From the NCBI RefSeq assembly GCF_040394755.1, contig NZ_JBEBRQ010000035.1: a stretch of 30,469 nucleotides of DNA. The stretch is one strand, 5' to 3'. Positions within the stretch are counted from its first letter, which is position 1; every line of letters starts with the position of its first letter. Below, one piece after another: positions 16,056 to 25,029 of the stretch. The DNA comes from Castellaniella defragrans_A (GTDB lineage: Bacteria; Pseudomonadota; Gammaproteobacteria; Burkholderiales; Burkholderiaceae_B). The translations under genes were made by a program, and so were the position numbers. A model generated the notes under the pieces. It made no database searches. It worked only from the letters and a program-made list of their open reading frames with translations, and was not told where the DNA came from.

Positions 16056-17385
16056 TCGCCTGATCGCCTTCCTTCTCTTGTGCCTCGTGCTCGGCGTGCC
16101 ATTTGGACTCACGCTGGCGCTGACTGGTCAGGCACTGTTGAGTTTCGTTTTCTACTATCCGTTACTGATGTCCGGTTTGTGGATCTCTGGCGGTCTTTAT
16201 TTCTGGTGGCATTGGGAGCGTCGCTGGTCCTGGGGCGACAATCGCCAACCGCCCACATTAAAGGGCAATCCCTTGGTTGCCATTCTCGTTCCTTGTTTCA
16301 ACGAGGAGGAGCATGGAGAGGAGACATTGCTGGCTGCCATCAATCAGCACTATGCCCATGTCGAGGTCATCGCCATCAACGATGGATCTTCCGATGGCAC
16401 CGCAGAGATGCTGAATCGCCTCGTGGCACAGCATGAGCGCCTGCGGGTCGTTCATCTCGCCGACAATCAGGGCAAGGCCATGGCCTTGCGCATGGGTGCA
16501 TTGGCGGCCAATAGCGAATACCTTGTTTGTATCGATGGCGATGCAGTGCTCGATCCTGACGCCGTTTCCTACCTGGTTGCGCCCCTCATTGACCATCCTC
16601 GCGTGGGCGCGGTGACGGGCAATCCCCGGGTACGCACACGTTCCACGCTGGTTGGACGCATACAGGTCGGTGAGTTCTCATCGATTCTCGGTTTGATCAA
16701 ACGCACTCAGCGTGTTTACGGCAAAGTATTCACGGTCTCTGGGGTGGTGGCCGCCTTTCGGCGTACCGCCCTGGATCGTGTGGGCTATTGGAGCCTGGAC
16801 ATGATTACCGAAGACATCGACATCAGCTGGAAGCTGCAACGCGATCATTGGTCGATTTTCTTCGAGCCGCGCGCCTTGTGCTGGATTCTGATGCCGGAGA
16901 CGATTCGCGGGCTATGGAAGCAACGCCTGCGCTGGGCGCAGGGCGGCGCCGAGGTCTTCATCAAGAATGTATTCTCCATCTGGTCCTGGCCGCAACGGCA
17001 TCTATGGCCTTTGATATTGGAATACTGTTTCTCCGCGGTTTGGGCGTTTGCGTTTGTGCTGTCGGTCATGTTGTGGGTCATCAATCAATTTGTGGCGTTG
17101 CCCCCCAACATGCATGTCATGAGCTTCGTGCCCCCATCGTTTACTGGTCTGATATTGGCCCTGGTCTGCCTGCTTCAATTTCTGGTGAGCCTGCTGATTG
17201 ATTCGCGATATGAGCCAAGATTGAAACGATCGCTGTTCTGGGTCATCTGGTACCCGCTGGCCTACTGGATGATCAATCTGTTAACAACAATCGTTGGTTT
17301 TCCCAAAGTCATGCTTCGTGGGAGATCCCGGCGCGCGCGTTGGGTGAGCCCTGACCGAGGCATTAAATCCGGTGATGCATCATGA
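16048..17385 (+). CDS. pgaC: PgaC, poly-beta-1,6-GlcNAc synthase (GT2 glycosyltransferase)
   Basis: A 445-residue inner-membrane processive glycosyltransferase that polymerises N-acetylglucosamine from UDP-GlcNAc. Two membrane segments (about 5-28 and 32-54) precede the cytoplasmic GT2 domain, which carries NDGSSDGT, DGD (163-165), TED (254-256) and QRLRW (292-296), the full D,D,D,QxxRW set. Further membrane segments follow (about 327-350, 366-390 and 405-425). Length equals the E. coli protein (441). The start overlaps the end of pgaB by 8 bases and the stop overlaps pgaD in an ATGA. In E. coli the PgaC-PgaD complex is switched on by c-di-GMP binding. The downstream diguanylate cyclase is therefore a likely local activator. 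Confidence 0.97.
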   Translation: MIDRLIAFLLLCLVLGVPFGLTLALTGQALLSFVFYYPLLMSGLWISGGLYFWWHWERRWSWGDNRQPPTLKGNPLVAILVPCFNEEEHGEETLLAAINQHYAHVEVIAINDGSSDGTAEMLNRLVAQHERLRVVHLADNQGKAMALRMGALAANSEYLVCIDGDAVLDPDAVSYLVAPLIDHPRVGAVTGNPRVRTRSTLVGRIQVGEFSSILGLIKRTQRVYGKVFTVSGVVAAFRRTALDRVGYWSLDMITEDIDISWKLQRDHWSIFFEPRALCWILMPETIRGLWKQRLRWAQGGAEVFIKNVFSIWSWPQRHLWPLILEYCFSAVWAFAFVLSVMLWVINQFVALPPNMHVMSFVPPSFTGLILALVCLLQFLVSLLIDSRYEPRLKRSLFWVIWYPLAYWMINLLTTIVGFPKVMLRGRSRRARWVSPDRGIKSGDAS

Positions 17386-17804
17386 TTATCTCAACTGGGC
17401 GTTCCGCCGCTGGTTTTCTGCTCGACATGTTTTTGACGGTTCTTGGATGGGCCGGGCTTGTCTATTTGTTATTCGGTGGCTGGGCCGTTGCCATCATGCA
17501 GGGTTCCGATCACGATTCCAGAGAATCGGTATGGTCCATATTTTTACCGACAGCAGGCACATTGACGATCTATGCGCTCATCGCTGCTGCGAGTGCGGCA
17601 ATATTGATCATCTGGTCCTCATATAACCATTGGCGGTTCGCGGGGCTGGATCGCCGTAAACCCATGACGCCGATTGGGGCGACTGAATTGGCTGCGAGTT
17701 TTTCGCTTGCGCCGGATGATGTGATGGATCTGAATGCGATGAAGGCTGCCACCATCCATCATGATGAAAATGGGATGGTCATCAGCATTTTGAGCGGAAA
17801 TTAG
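17382..17804 (+). CDS. pgaD: PgaD, c-di-GMP-responsive PNAG synthase subunit
   Basis: A 140-residue inner-membrane protein with two membrane segments (about 13-38 and 52-77) and a cytoplasmic C-terminal tail. Size (E. coli 137) and position after pgaC identify it more than sequence, since PgaD proteins diverge strongly. The WSSYNHWRFAGLDRRK stretch after the second segment resembles the family pattern of aromatic and basic residues there. In E. coli, PgaD and PgaC together bind c-di-GMP, and PgaD is degraded without it. ATG 17382 overlaps the pgaC stop (ATGA). The diguanylate cyclase start lies 4 bases after its stop codon. Confidence 0.9.
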   Translation: MIISTGRSAAGFLLDMFLTVLGWAGLVYLLFGGWAVAIMQGSDHDSRESVWSIFLPTAGTLTIYALIAAASAAILIIWSSYNHWRFAGLDRRKPMTPIGATELAASFSLAPDDVMDLNAMKAATIHHDENGMVISILSGN

Positions 17805-17808
17805 CGCC

Positions 17809-18954
17809 GTGTTGGATTCGAGGGCCGTCATTCCGGCGGTTGCTCTTTTTTTTGTATTTGTTTTTGCCTGGTTCCTCAATAACCGGGGAAGGCGGCGCGG
17901 CCTGCCGTTTTTTCTGCTTTCCTGTCTGTGCGTCTTTTGGGCCACTGCCATGCAGCTGCTGTTCGTCGCGCTGGGGCAGGATATCAGGAATCTGATGACG
18001 CTTGTCTTTTATATTTGCGGCGCCTGGTTCTTGTCCTGTGGTCTTCTGTTTCATTTCGGAAAAGAAAAAATTCCTTTGCTGTCCTATGGCGTCGTATTGA
18101 TGGCGACTATAGCGGGCGTATGGTATTTCTTGTATGTGCAGCCGATGCAGTTGTTGCGGATTTTCATTACAAATTTCGGCTGCGGGCTCATGCTGGCGCT
18201 GGTTTGCTTGAAAATCAATTATGGCGCGATCAAATCCGGGGTTGATCGCGTTATCTATTGGGTTTATCTTGCTTTCGCTTTCAGTTTTTTCGCCGCCTCG
18301 GCGTTCGCGATGTCATTTTATTTCAGGTTTGGGTTTTCGTTCCTGGATGCGACCGACTACTGGGTTCATCTGCATTTTTCGTTCTTTTTCTTTGTGGTCG
18401 CGTTGTCAATATTGCTCATCATTTCAATCCTCACCGAGGATATTGAGGATCTGCGCCTCGATCGGGATCGTGACGCATTGACGATGATCTTGAATCGTCG
18501 CGGTTTTTTTGGCCGATCGCAACTGGTGATGAAGCAATATGGGCACAGCAATGCTGTTTGCTTGTTGCTGGTGGATCTGGATAATTTCAAGAGAGTCAAT
18601 GATTCTTACAGCCATGCCGTTGGGGACGCCGTTCTGGCGGAGGTTGGCCGCGTGATACAGGCGACAATCCGCAATACCGATATTGCGGGACGCATCGGCG
18701 GCGAAGAATTCGCGATTTTGCTTCCGCACACCGATGTCGATGGCGGTTACGAGCTTGCAGAACGATTGCGCAAATCGCTCATGACGATCAGACTGCCCGA
18801 TTTGCCGGATGGGTATATCATCACAGCCAGTATCGGACTTGCGCACAGACGTTTCAATGATACGTTGGAGGTCTTGCTGGCTCGCGCCGACTTCCTGCTA
18901 TACGAAGCGAAGCGGGCGGGGAAAAACCGCGTGATGCTGCTGCGAAACATCTGA
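17809..18954 (+). CDS. Membrane diguanylate cyclase (GGDEF domain)
   Basis: A protein of up to 381 residues with six to seven N-terminal membrane segments (about residues 5-215), a short linker and a GGDEF domain (about 222-378). The active-site motif is GGEEF (297-301), an active variant of the family. RNTD (288-291), five residues upstream, is a typical RxxD inhibitory site, so the cyclase is probably feedback-inhibited by c-di-GMP. It makes c-di-GMP from two GTP at the inner membrane. GTG 17809 lies only 4 bases after the pgaD stop (TTG 17812 is an alternative), so it is effectively the fifth gene of the pga operon. From memory, E. coli also has a diguanylate cyclase gene (ycdT/dgcT) beside pga. 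A local role in switching on PgaC/PgaD is a strong inference. Confidence 0.94.
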   Translation: MLDSRAVIPAVALFFVFVFAWFLNNRGRRRGLPFFLLSCLCVFWATAMQLLFVALGQDIRNLMTLVFYICGAWFLSCGLLFHFGKEKIPLLSYGVVLMATIAGVWYFLYVQPMQLLRIFITNFGCGLMLALVCLKINYGAIKSGVDRVIYWVYLAFAFSFFAASAFAMSFYFRFGFSFLDATDYWVHLHFSFFFFVVALSILLIISILTEDIEDLRLDRDRDALTMILNRRGFFGRSQLVMKQYGHSNAVCLLLVDLDNFKRVNDSYSHAVGDAVLAEVGRVIQATIRNTDIAGRIGGEEFAILLPHTDVDGGYELAERLRKSLMTIRLPDLPDGYIITASIGLAHRRFNDTLEVLLARADFLLYEAKRAGKNRVMLLRNI

Positions 18955-19155
18955 ACCAGTCCGGCCGAAAGCAGGCGCGCCGCTGCCTGGCAGTGGACAT
19001 GGCGGATGAGGCGCCAGATGATGTCAGCACATCGTTCCGGTCCTGGGCGATGGTGTGAAGCGTCTGCAAAGTCGCGAAGTACGGGGGGAATGGACTGCTG
19101 ACCTCCGAAGCACGGAGGGTATGGGCCGCTTACGATAGGCAGGATCGAGATCCAT

Positions 19156-20126
19156 ATGCTTGTTCCAAGGAATTGTTGCCGCATCGCCCGGAGCCGGAAA
19201 CTTTTGTTAAAGATTGTGGATGTGGGGCTGGTTTTGCCAATATATGTTGGCCGAGCGCCTGTCCAGTGGCATACAATCCCGTCCTGGGCTTTGTTGTTTA
19301 TTCTTGTATCAATCGCATGTATAGGCTGGACCTTGCAATTGCAGCCATCTCCTGAAAGAACGCTTGAATCAGCAATTCAAAAAAAACAATTCATCGTTCA
19401 TTATCAACCAATCGTCGAGCTTTCCTCGGGACGGTGTGTTGCGGCTGAAGCATTGTTACGCTGGCGCCATGCGAGTGGTTGATCGTTCTGCCAGACCAAT
19501 TCATTCCGCTCGCAGAGGCAAGCGGGCTCATCTCGCCATTGACCGATCTGGTGATCGAGTGTGCGTTGAAAGAGATGGGGCCATTGCTGCAAGGCGACGA
19601 TGATCTGCATGTCTCCATCAATATTCCCGCCGTGGACATGGAGAGCGGGTGTTTCCTGCCGGGACTTGCCGCTGCCATCAGCATGGCGGGGATCGCGCCT
19701 GCGCAGATATGGCTGGAGGTGACGGAACGGGGGTTTATCAACGTCTCGGCGGCAACCAAGGCCATGACGATGGCCCGCAATGCAGGCTACCGGATACTGG
19801 TCGATGATTTCGGGATGGGTTATTCGATTTTGTCCATGCTCGAAGGCCTGCCTCTGGATGCTCTCAAGATCGATAAATCTTTTATCGGCGCGATTGGCGG
19901 TGATGCGGCGCAAAGTATCGTGACGCCTCATATCATCGCGATGGCGCACGAGCTGAAGTTTTCCATTATTGCCGAGGGGATCGAGACGATCGATCAGGTC
20001 AACTACCTCAAGAGTGCCAATGTCCAGTTCGGGCAGGGCTGGCTTTACTCCGAGGCGCTGCCGTTGGAGCGCTTCATCAGGTATTACGAGTTGACCCGCC
20101 TGCCTCCCGCGGGGCGCCACGGTTGA
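19156..20126 (+). pseudogene. EAL-domain c-di-GMP phosphodiesterase, frameshifted and apparently N-terminally truncated
   Basis: The first frame (19156-19482) encodes one membrane segment (about residues 43-62) followed by the EAL domain start HYQPIVELSSGRC and AEALLRWRHASG, then stops at 19480-19482. The second frame (19479-20126) continues without a gap: LIVLPDQFIPLAEASG. Adding one T at the GGTTGATC junction (19477-19484) restores one reading frame. The remaining catalytic motifs are intact: NIPAVD, EVTERG, DDFGMGY, KIDKSFI and AEGIET. Related membrane EAL proteins usually carry a longer N-terminal sensor with another membrane segment. Here the frame closes upstream at 19099-19101, so the N-terminus seems lost too. 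If real, the phosphodiesterase next to the pga operon is inactive; a single-base sequencing error remains possible. Confidence 0.85.
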
Positions 20127-20197
20127 TTTTCTGGCGAAAAACGGCGCAAGCCCGGCCCATCCGGCAGCTTTGGTTGGCCCACGCAGGATCTGGTTTT

Positions 20198-22048
20198 TCA
20201 CGGATTAGCGGCCATCGAGAGTCGTTCGATGACTTCCAACTGCAAGCGATCGAGTGCGTCCTGGATTCTATCCCGAAAATCGGCGTATTCTGGATATTGC
20301 CTCGTGATGTCGGCCAGATATAGCTCAATATCGGTTACTCGTCCCTCCCGGGCCAGCATGGCCAGCACGTTTCGTTGATCCAGCGGAGGAAATTGCATGT
20401 CTTTCGCGCCTTCTTGCGCTGAATATTGCATTGGCTGATGAAAATCGTGGCTTCCCCATGAACTGTCTGTGGCTTCGGGATATCCATGCCGACCGGCAGC
20501 CTTTCCGGCCTTCTTTTTGTCGGGAAGCTGTATGTTGGTGGCGGAGATTCTGGCGATGATTTGATTGCGTGTGACGACCTGCTCGTCTTTTGCCTTGAGT
20601 GTGACGTTGAAGCTGAAGGAAGCCCCGGCATTTTCCGCGCTTTGCAGTTCCAGTTCCCCTCCCAGGGCGTGGACAACAGCCTGCGCGATGTAGAGCCCGA
20701 GGCCTATGCCCTGTTTGTGCTCATGCAGTTGCTCGAATGCATCGAATATGGAATCCCGCTTTTCGGGCGGAACCCCGATCCCGGTATCGCTAACCGCGAA
20801 GCGGAATGACCAGTCATCATCGATATGGCCCGTGCAGTCGATGGACAGTGTCACCTGGCCATTGCGCGTGAACTTGGCGGCGTTCGATAAAAGATTCATC
20901 ATGAGCTGCCGCATCCGGAGGTTGTCCATGCGCAGAGTGGCGGGAATAATATCCGGTATTTCAAGAATCAACACATTCCCATTCTGCCTGCACAGTTCTT
21001 CGGCTTGTTGCGCGATATCGACAAGAAACTCTGCCGTGGACTCCCAGGCAAAGGACAGTGCCAGAGGCTTGTACTCATGGCGCGCATAGGACAGCAGCTC
21101 ATCGATCAGTGCCGCCTGATAGTTTGCGTTACGCTCTATTGCCTGCAGGTGCTTGACATGGGTTTCTGGAACTTCATGATTCAGCAGTCTGAGATAGCCC
21201 ATGATGATTGATAGGGGGGCGCGCAGATCGTGTCCGATGTATCCCAGGATCTGGGTTTTTTCCTGATTCTTTTTTTCCGCATATGCCAGCGCGCTGTGCA
21301 AGGCTTTGGTTTGTTTTTTCACCTCGTGGTCCAGGCGCTCGGCTTCCTGTGTCTTTGCCTCGGCTAGACTGCGATTGGCTTCAATCTGCCGGTGATCGAC
21401 AAATGCCATCCAGGCCATCAGGATGCTTAAATTAATCATCAGGCCGATGAATGAGACAATCGGATTATGGCCTTGGCCGTAGAGGCCGTCTGGATACAGG
21501 ATCGCCGGCAACAGGTCCTGGCGCTCCAGTGCATGCAGTATGGCCGTGCACAGACTAAAGAGCGTTGCCAGCATCATCATCTTGCCGGCCTGGGTGTCGC
21601 GGCGAAGCAATCGGATGCCGATTGCCAGCATCACGGCTGCAAATATGGGTGTGCTGTAGTTGGAGATTGCCTGGACGATGGCGGCCGGCATCACCCAGCT
21701 GGAAACAGCCAGGGCCGCTTCGAGCCATCCCAGTCCTCGCACGAGGCGCCGCAATGGCAGCGAGATACGAGTCGCCCGGGCCGCGGCAAGGAGAAACGCA
21801 GCCAGCAAGGCCAGGAACATATGGCCAAAGAATGCGCTGATCTGCAACGCCCATTCATCCCGCCACAGCCACGGATACTGCATGGTAAAGCCAAGGTAGT
21901 AGATCTCGAACACGGCAGCATCGAGCAACAGCAGGCCGAGCAGAAAAAATACAATGCTGCGCGCGAAGATTGCGAGCATCAGGCCGCTCCAGCCAACCGC
22001 CAAAGCGCCGCCAACCGATAAGCTTTCCCAGACTGTATTGCCTATCAT
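20198..22048 (-). CDS. Membrane sensor histidine kinase
   Basis: A 616-residue protein with about seven N-terminal membrane segments (residues 10-217), a coiled-coil-like linker (about 220-265) and a HisKA domain with phosphoacceptor H273 in GYIGHDLRAPLS. The ATPase domain has the N box MNLLSNAAKF (N385, N389), DTGIG (421-425) and GIGLGL (447-452). The N-terminal architecture resembles 7TM-type (7TMR-DISM-like) sensors. After the ATPase domain is an extra tail of about 120 residues without a receiver domain; its last 60 residues are charged and helical (LAREGRVTDIELYLADITRQ region). ATG 22048 is preceded by ACGGGGATT. It is divergent from a REC-AraC response regulator, its likely partner. The EAL pseudogene converges on it with 71 bases between. 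The signal sensed is unknown. Confidence 0.92.
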   Translation of the reverse strand: MIGNTVWESLSVGGALAVGWSGLMLAIFARSIVFFLLGLLLLDAAVFEIYYLGFTMQYPWLWRDEWALQISAFFGHMFLALLAAFLLAAARATRISLPLRRLVRGLGWLEAALAVSSWVMPAAIVQAISNYSTPIFAAVMLAIGIRLLRRDTQAGKMMMLATLFSLCTAILHALERQDLLPAILYPDGLYGQGHNPIVSFIGLMINLSILMAWMAFVDHRQIEANRSLAEAKTQEAERLDHEVKKQTKALHSALAYAEKKNQEKTQILGYIGHDLRAPLSIIMGYLRLLNHEVPETHVKHLQAIERNANYQAALIDELLSYARHEYKPLALSFAWESTAEFLVDIAQQAEELCRQNGNVLILEIPDIIPATLRMDNLRMRQLMMNLLSNAAKFTRNGQVTLSIDCTGHIDDDWSFRFAVSDTGIGVPPEKRDSIFDAFEQLHEHKQGIGLGLYIAQAVVHALGGELELQSAENAGASFSFNVTLKAKDEQVVTRNQIIARISATNIQLPDKKKAGKAAGRHGYPEATDSSWGSHDFHQPMQYSAQEGAKDMQFPPLDQRNVLAMLAREGRVTDIELYLADITRQYPEYADFRDRIQDALDRLQLEVIERLSMAANP

Positions 22049-22869
22049 TTGAATCCCCGTCCTGTATTGCGGCAGATATACATGATCAGCGGGCCGATGC
22101 CGATCGGATTGGCCGATCCGTCAGCTTTGTGTAATGGTGTAAGGTGATGTATCGGTATTTCCTCGCTTCCCCTTGAGCGGAAGGGTGGGTGGGGTGAGGA
22201 TCGTCGAAACGGTAATATCCAGAGGTAAATGATGATCTTTGCTGACTGGAGGATGCCTGTCGGCACCGTAGTGGAGACGCCCGTGACAATCGACACGCGA
22301 AGGCAGGTAGTCATTTGATTTGTTGTCATATATGGACCGTCCCATATAAATCCTACACGGTTTTGTCCATGATGGCCTTTGTTTTCCATCAAGAAATAGG
22401 GCTATTCATATCCAATAAACATCATATTGAACTATCGCATTTTCCAGTATCTTGAGTCTCATTTCATCCTGTGGCGATGCGCAAGCCGTTCCGCCTTGCG
22501 GTCAGTATGTCACCCGGCTGTGCTGGGTATGGCGTGTTGCCTTGGTGTGGTCATGATGATTGGCGATGTCATGCATGCAGAGGTGTGATTCCATGAAGTT
22601 GCGTTGGATCAAAAAATATATAGAGTCACAATTTTTAACTATTTGGGTTGTCTTATGAGGCCGATTTTGAGAAATACTAGAAAATTATCATTCATGAACA
22701 TTTGTTCTGTGAAAACGCGAAATTTAATTGATCTATATTAAAATTAATCAAGGGGTTGATCGTGTTGATGCGATGTTGCGCTCTACGCAAAAACTGATAG
22801 TGGTTCAGTGTTCACATGCGTTGTATTGCTGGTGATGATTGTCAATCCATCGGTTTATCCCGGTTGAAA
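22049..22869. other. Long AT-rich intergenic region between histidine kinase and response regulator
   Basis: About 820 bases without a gene I can support, unusually long for this compact window. The right half (22600-22760) is clearly AT-rich. Visible small structures are GATCGG-ATTGG-CCGATC (22102-22118) in the presumed leader of the kinase gene, GAACA-TT-TGTTC (22696-22707), and a perfect IHF consensus match (22746-22758). Short open frames on the minus strand here lack ribosome binding sites. The region probably holds divergent promoters; a small RNA cannot be excluded. Confidence 0.5.
22746..22758 (+). promoter_or_regulatory. Candidate IHF-binding site
   Basis: AATCAAGGGGTTG matches the IHF core consensus WATCAANNNNTTR at every defined position. 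It lies in AT-rich DNA about 110 bases before the response regulator start, a sensible place for DNA bending. The match is short and can occur by chance. Confidence 0.4.
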
Positions 22870-23715
22870 ATGGAAAACTTTATTGCTCCTTCCCCGCAGA
22901 TTTTATTGATAGACGATTCGCCGGATCAAATATATTTGTTGATCTCTGCTTTGCGCGGCAATGCCTATCGGATAAGCATCGCGTTCGATGGATTTCAGGG
23001 TTATGCGCGTGCCGTAACCATCGTTCCAGACCTGATCGTGCTGGATGTCCGCATGCCGAGTCGTGACGGATATACTGTGGCGCGGATGCTGAAGGCAAAT
23101 CCGCAGACAAAACATATTCCGATACTGTTTTTATCTTCTGCGAATGATGCGCAGGAAAGACTGGCTGGCTTCAAGGCCGGCGCCGCTGATTATATCGTCA
23201 AGCCTTTTTATTCCGAGGAGGTTCTGGAACGGATCCGCATCCACCTGGCGTACACTAAAACCCAGCAGAATTCCATGCCTGCGGAGGCTGAAACCAATGA
23301 ATCTGCTTGCCCTGACGGCGTCCTGCATTCAGGGGTGCTGCCCGCAGAAGAAATCATGCAGAAAGTGGCCGCGGAGGCGATTCTGAATCAATGGGACTCT
23401 CCTCCAAAGGCAGCAGAACTTGCTGAAATGCTTGGTATTCCAGAACGCAGATTGAATGTTATTTTTCTTGCCTGCACAGGAAAATCCGTGTTTGAATTTG
23501 CGCGCGATGCCCGGATGCGCATGGCCGCGCAGTTCTTGACTCAGACCACAATGAGCATTTCAGAGATTGCGACGGAAATGGGCTACTCGAGCGCTGCCAA
23601 TTTCGCGACTGAATTCGGGAAGTTCTGGAAAGAATCCCCAACCAGCTATCGCAAGAACAGCAGGGGCGTTCTGGTTGATCTTGCCAGCCCCGTCAGCCCG
23701 CCATCAGGCCAATGA
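22870..23715 (+). CDS. Response regulator with REC and AraC-type DNA-binding domains
   Basis: A 281-residue protein from ATG 22870, or 299 from ATG 22816; neither has a clear ribosome binding site, and I preferred the one closer to the REC domain. The receiver domain (about residues 8-130) has acidic D15/D16, phosphoacceptor D59 in LIVLDVRMPSRDGY, the conserved serine in ILFLSSAND and lysine in YIVKPF. The C-terminal AraC/XylS helix-turn-helix pair (about 175-270) contains AELAEMLGIPERRLNVIF and ISEIATEMGYSSAANFATEF. It would bind DNA when phosphorylated, probably by the divergent histidine kinase. Targets are unknown; the kinase gene, gltS and the pga region are neighbours worth testing. Its 3' end overlaps the end of gltS by 23 bases on the opposite strand. 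Confidence 0.92.
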   Translation: MENFIAPSPQILLIDDSPDQIYLLISALRGNAYRISIAFDGFQGYARAVTIVPDLIVLDVRMPSRDGYTVARMLKANPQTKHIPILFLSSANDAQERLAGFKAGAADYIVKPFYSEEVLERIRIHLAYTKTQQNSMPAEAETNESACPDGVLHSGVLPAEEIMQKVAAEAILNQWDSPPKAAELAEMLGIPERRLNVIFLACTGKSVFEFARDARMRMAAQFLTQTTMSISEIATEMGYSSAANFATEFGKFWKESPTSYRKNSRGVLVDLASPVSPPSGQ

Positions 23716-24910
23716 CGACTGCGTTGGCCAGATCGATCACGAAGCCGCACACCAGGGGAACCACCACGAAGGCTTGCCGCGAGGCGCCAAATTCCTGGGT
23801 GACGGCCGTCATATTGGCGATCGCCGTTGCGGTCGAACCCAGTGCGATGCCGCCGAATCCCGAACAGATCACGATCGCATCGTAATCGCGGCCCATGGTC
23901 CGGAACACGACCAGCAGCACAAAGACGATCACGAGCAGAATCTGCAGGGCCAAGGCGATGGTGATGAAGTCCAGCACCGGCTGCAATTCCCAGAACCTCA
24001 GGCCCATCAGTGCCATGGTCAGGAACAGGCCGAGGGTGATGTCGGAAATCAGCGCCAATCCGGGTTGCATACTGGGCAGATCCCATAGATGGCCTTTGCC
24101 GTCTGTTCTGATCATATCGCCAGCCGCGCGCAATATGATGCCCGCAAGCAGGCAGCCGACGAAGGTCGGCAGGGTGAGCGGCGTCAATGCGATGAGATAG
24201 CTGATCGCATGTCCGAGCATGAGTGTGAGATTGAGCCAGAGCAGGGCCAGCAGGACGCCGTGGTAGTCGAGCCGGGCGTAGGGCTCATCGCGATGCAGGG
24301 TACCGACTTCGAGCTCTGCATCGTCGGATGGCCTGATCCGGTGGCGGCGCATGAGCACGCTGGCCAGCGGGCCGCCGATCATACAGGCGGCGAACAGGCC
24401 GAGCATGTTGGCGGCCAGCCCCAGTTCAGAGGCGCCGGTGATGCCGAGTTTATCGACGAAGTGCGGGGCCCAGGCCATCGTAGTGCCGACACCGCCAGTC
24501 AGCGAAACCGATCCGACCATCAGGCCGGTCCGAGGATTCATCCCGAATGCATGGGCCACGCCCATGCCAACGAGGTTTTGCAGCACCATGAAGCCGATCG
24601 CCAGCGCGGCCAGCATCAGCAATGGCCGTCCGCCCGAGACCACCATGCGCACATTCGTATTCAGGCCGATGGCGGCAAAAAAATAAAGCAGCAGCAGATT
24701 GCGCATCTCGAGGTCGAACGAAACCTGGATGCCCGCGCCGTAATACAGCACACAGACAGCGGCGGCGCAGAGGACGCCTCCGACCAGCGCCTCAGGGATG
24801 CTGTAGCGGCGCAGCAGATCCAGACGGGCCGCCAGATGCTTGCCCATGAACAGGCAGAGCAGGGCCAGTGTGAAGCTGGTGAAGCTGTCGATCTCGATGG
24901 CGTGGCGCAT
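23693..24910 (-). CDS. gltS: Sodium/glutamate symporter GltS
   Basis: A 405-residue inner-membrane Na+-dependent glutamate transporter with about ten or more membrane segments, close to the E. coli length (401). Both reentrant-loop regions are recognisable: LTGGVGTTMAWAPHF in the first half and GFGGIALGSTATAIANMTAV in the second. FFAAIGLNTNVR and the C-terminal FVIDLANAVVIGL also fit the family. The start is ATG 24910 or an in-frame TTG at 24919; neither has a good ribosome binding site. The stop overlaps the convergent response regulator gene by 23 bases. Repeats at 25030-25082 lie about 120-170 bases upstream and could be operators for this gene or for the divergent DUF2339 gene. Confidence 0.94.
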   Translation of the reverse strand: MRHAIEIDSFTSFTLALLCLFMGKHLAARLDLLRRYSIPEALVGGVLCAAAVCVLYYGAGIQVSFDLEMRNLLLLYFFAAIGLNTNVRMVVSGGRPLLMLAALAIGFMVLQNLVGMGVAHAFGMNPRTGLMVGSVSLTGGVGTTMAWAPHFVDKLGITGASELGLAANMLGLFAACMIGGPLASVLMRRHRIRPSDDAELEVGTLHRDEPYARLDYHGVLLALLWLNLTLMLGHAISYLIALTPLTLPTFVGCLLAGIILRAAGDMIRTDGKGHLWDLPSMQPGLALISDITLGLFLTMALMGLRFWELQPVLDFITIALALQILLVIVFVLLVVFRTMGRDYDAIVICSGFGGIALGSTATAIANMTAVTQEFGASRQAFVVVPLVCGFVIDLANAVVIGLMAG

Positions 24911-25029
24911 GTCAATCAATATAAAGAGTCGGGTGGTATGGCTTGGCGTTGCGCCCGCGTTGGTGCGTCCGGAGCGGCGGCATTTGCGTTCCTATTATGC
25001 GCCGGGGCTGGAGAAATGATTTTTCGAAT

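Noticed and set aside
19102..19118. Hairpin CCTCCG-AAGCA-CGGAGG upstream of the EAL pseudogene
   Set aside because: Six-base stem without a T-run and with no clear position relative to a gene end; too weak to call a terminator.
22045..22392. Minus-strand 115-codon frame in the kinase leader region
   Set aside because: It overlaps the kinase start, has no ribosome binding site and reads like random sequence.
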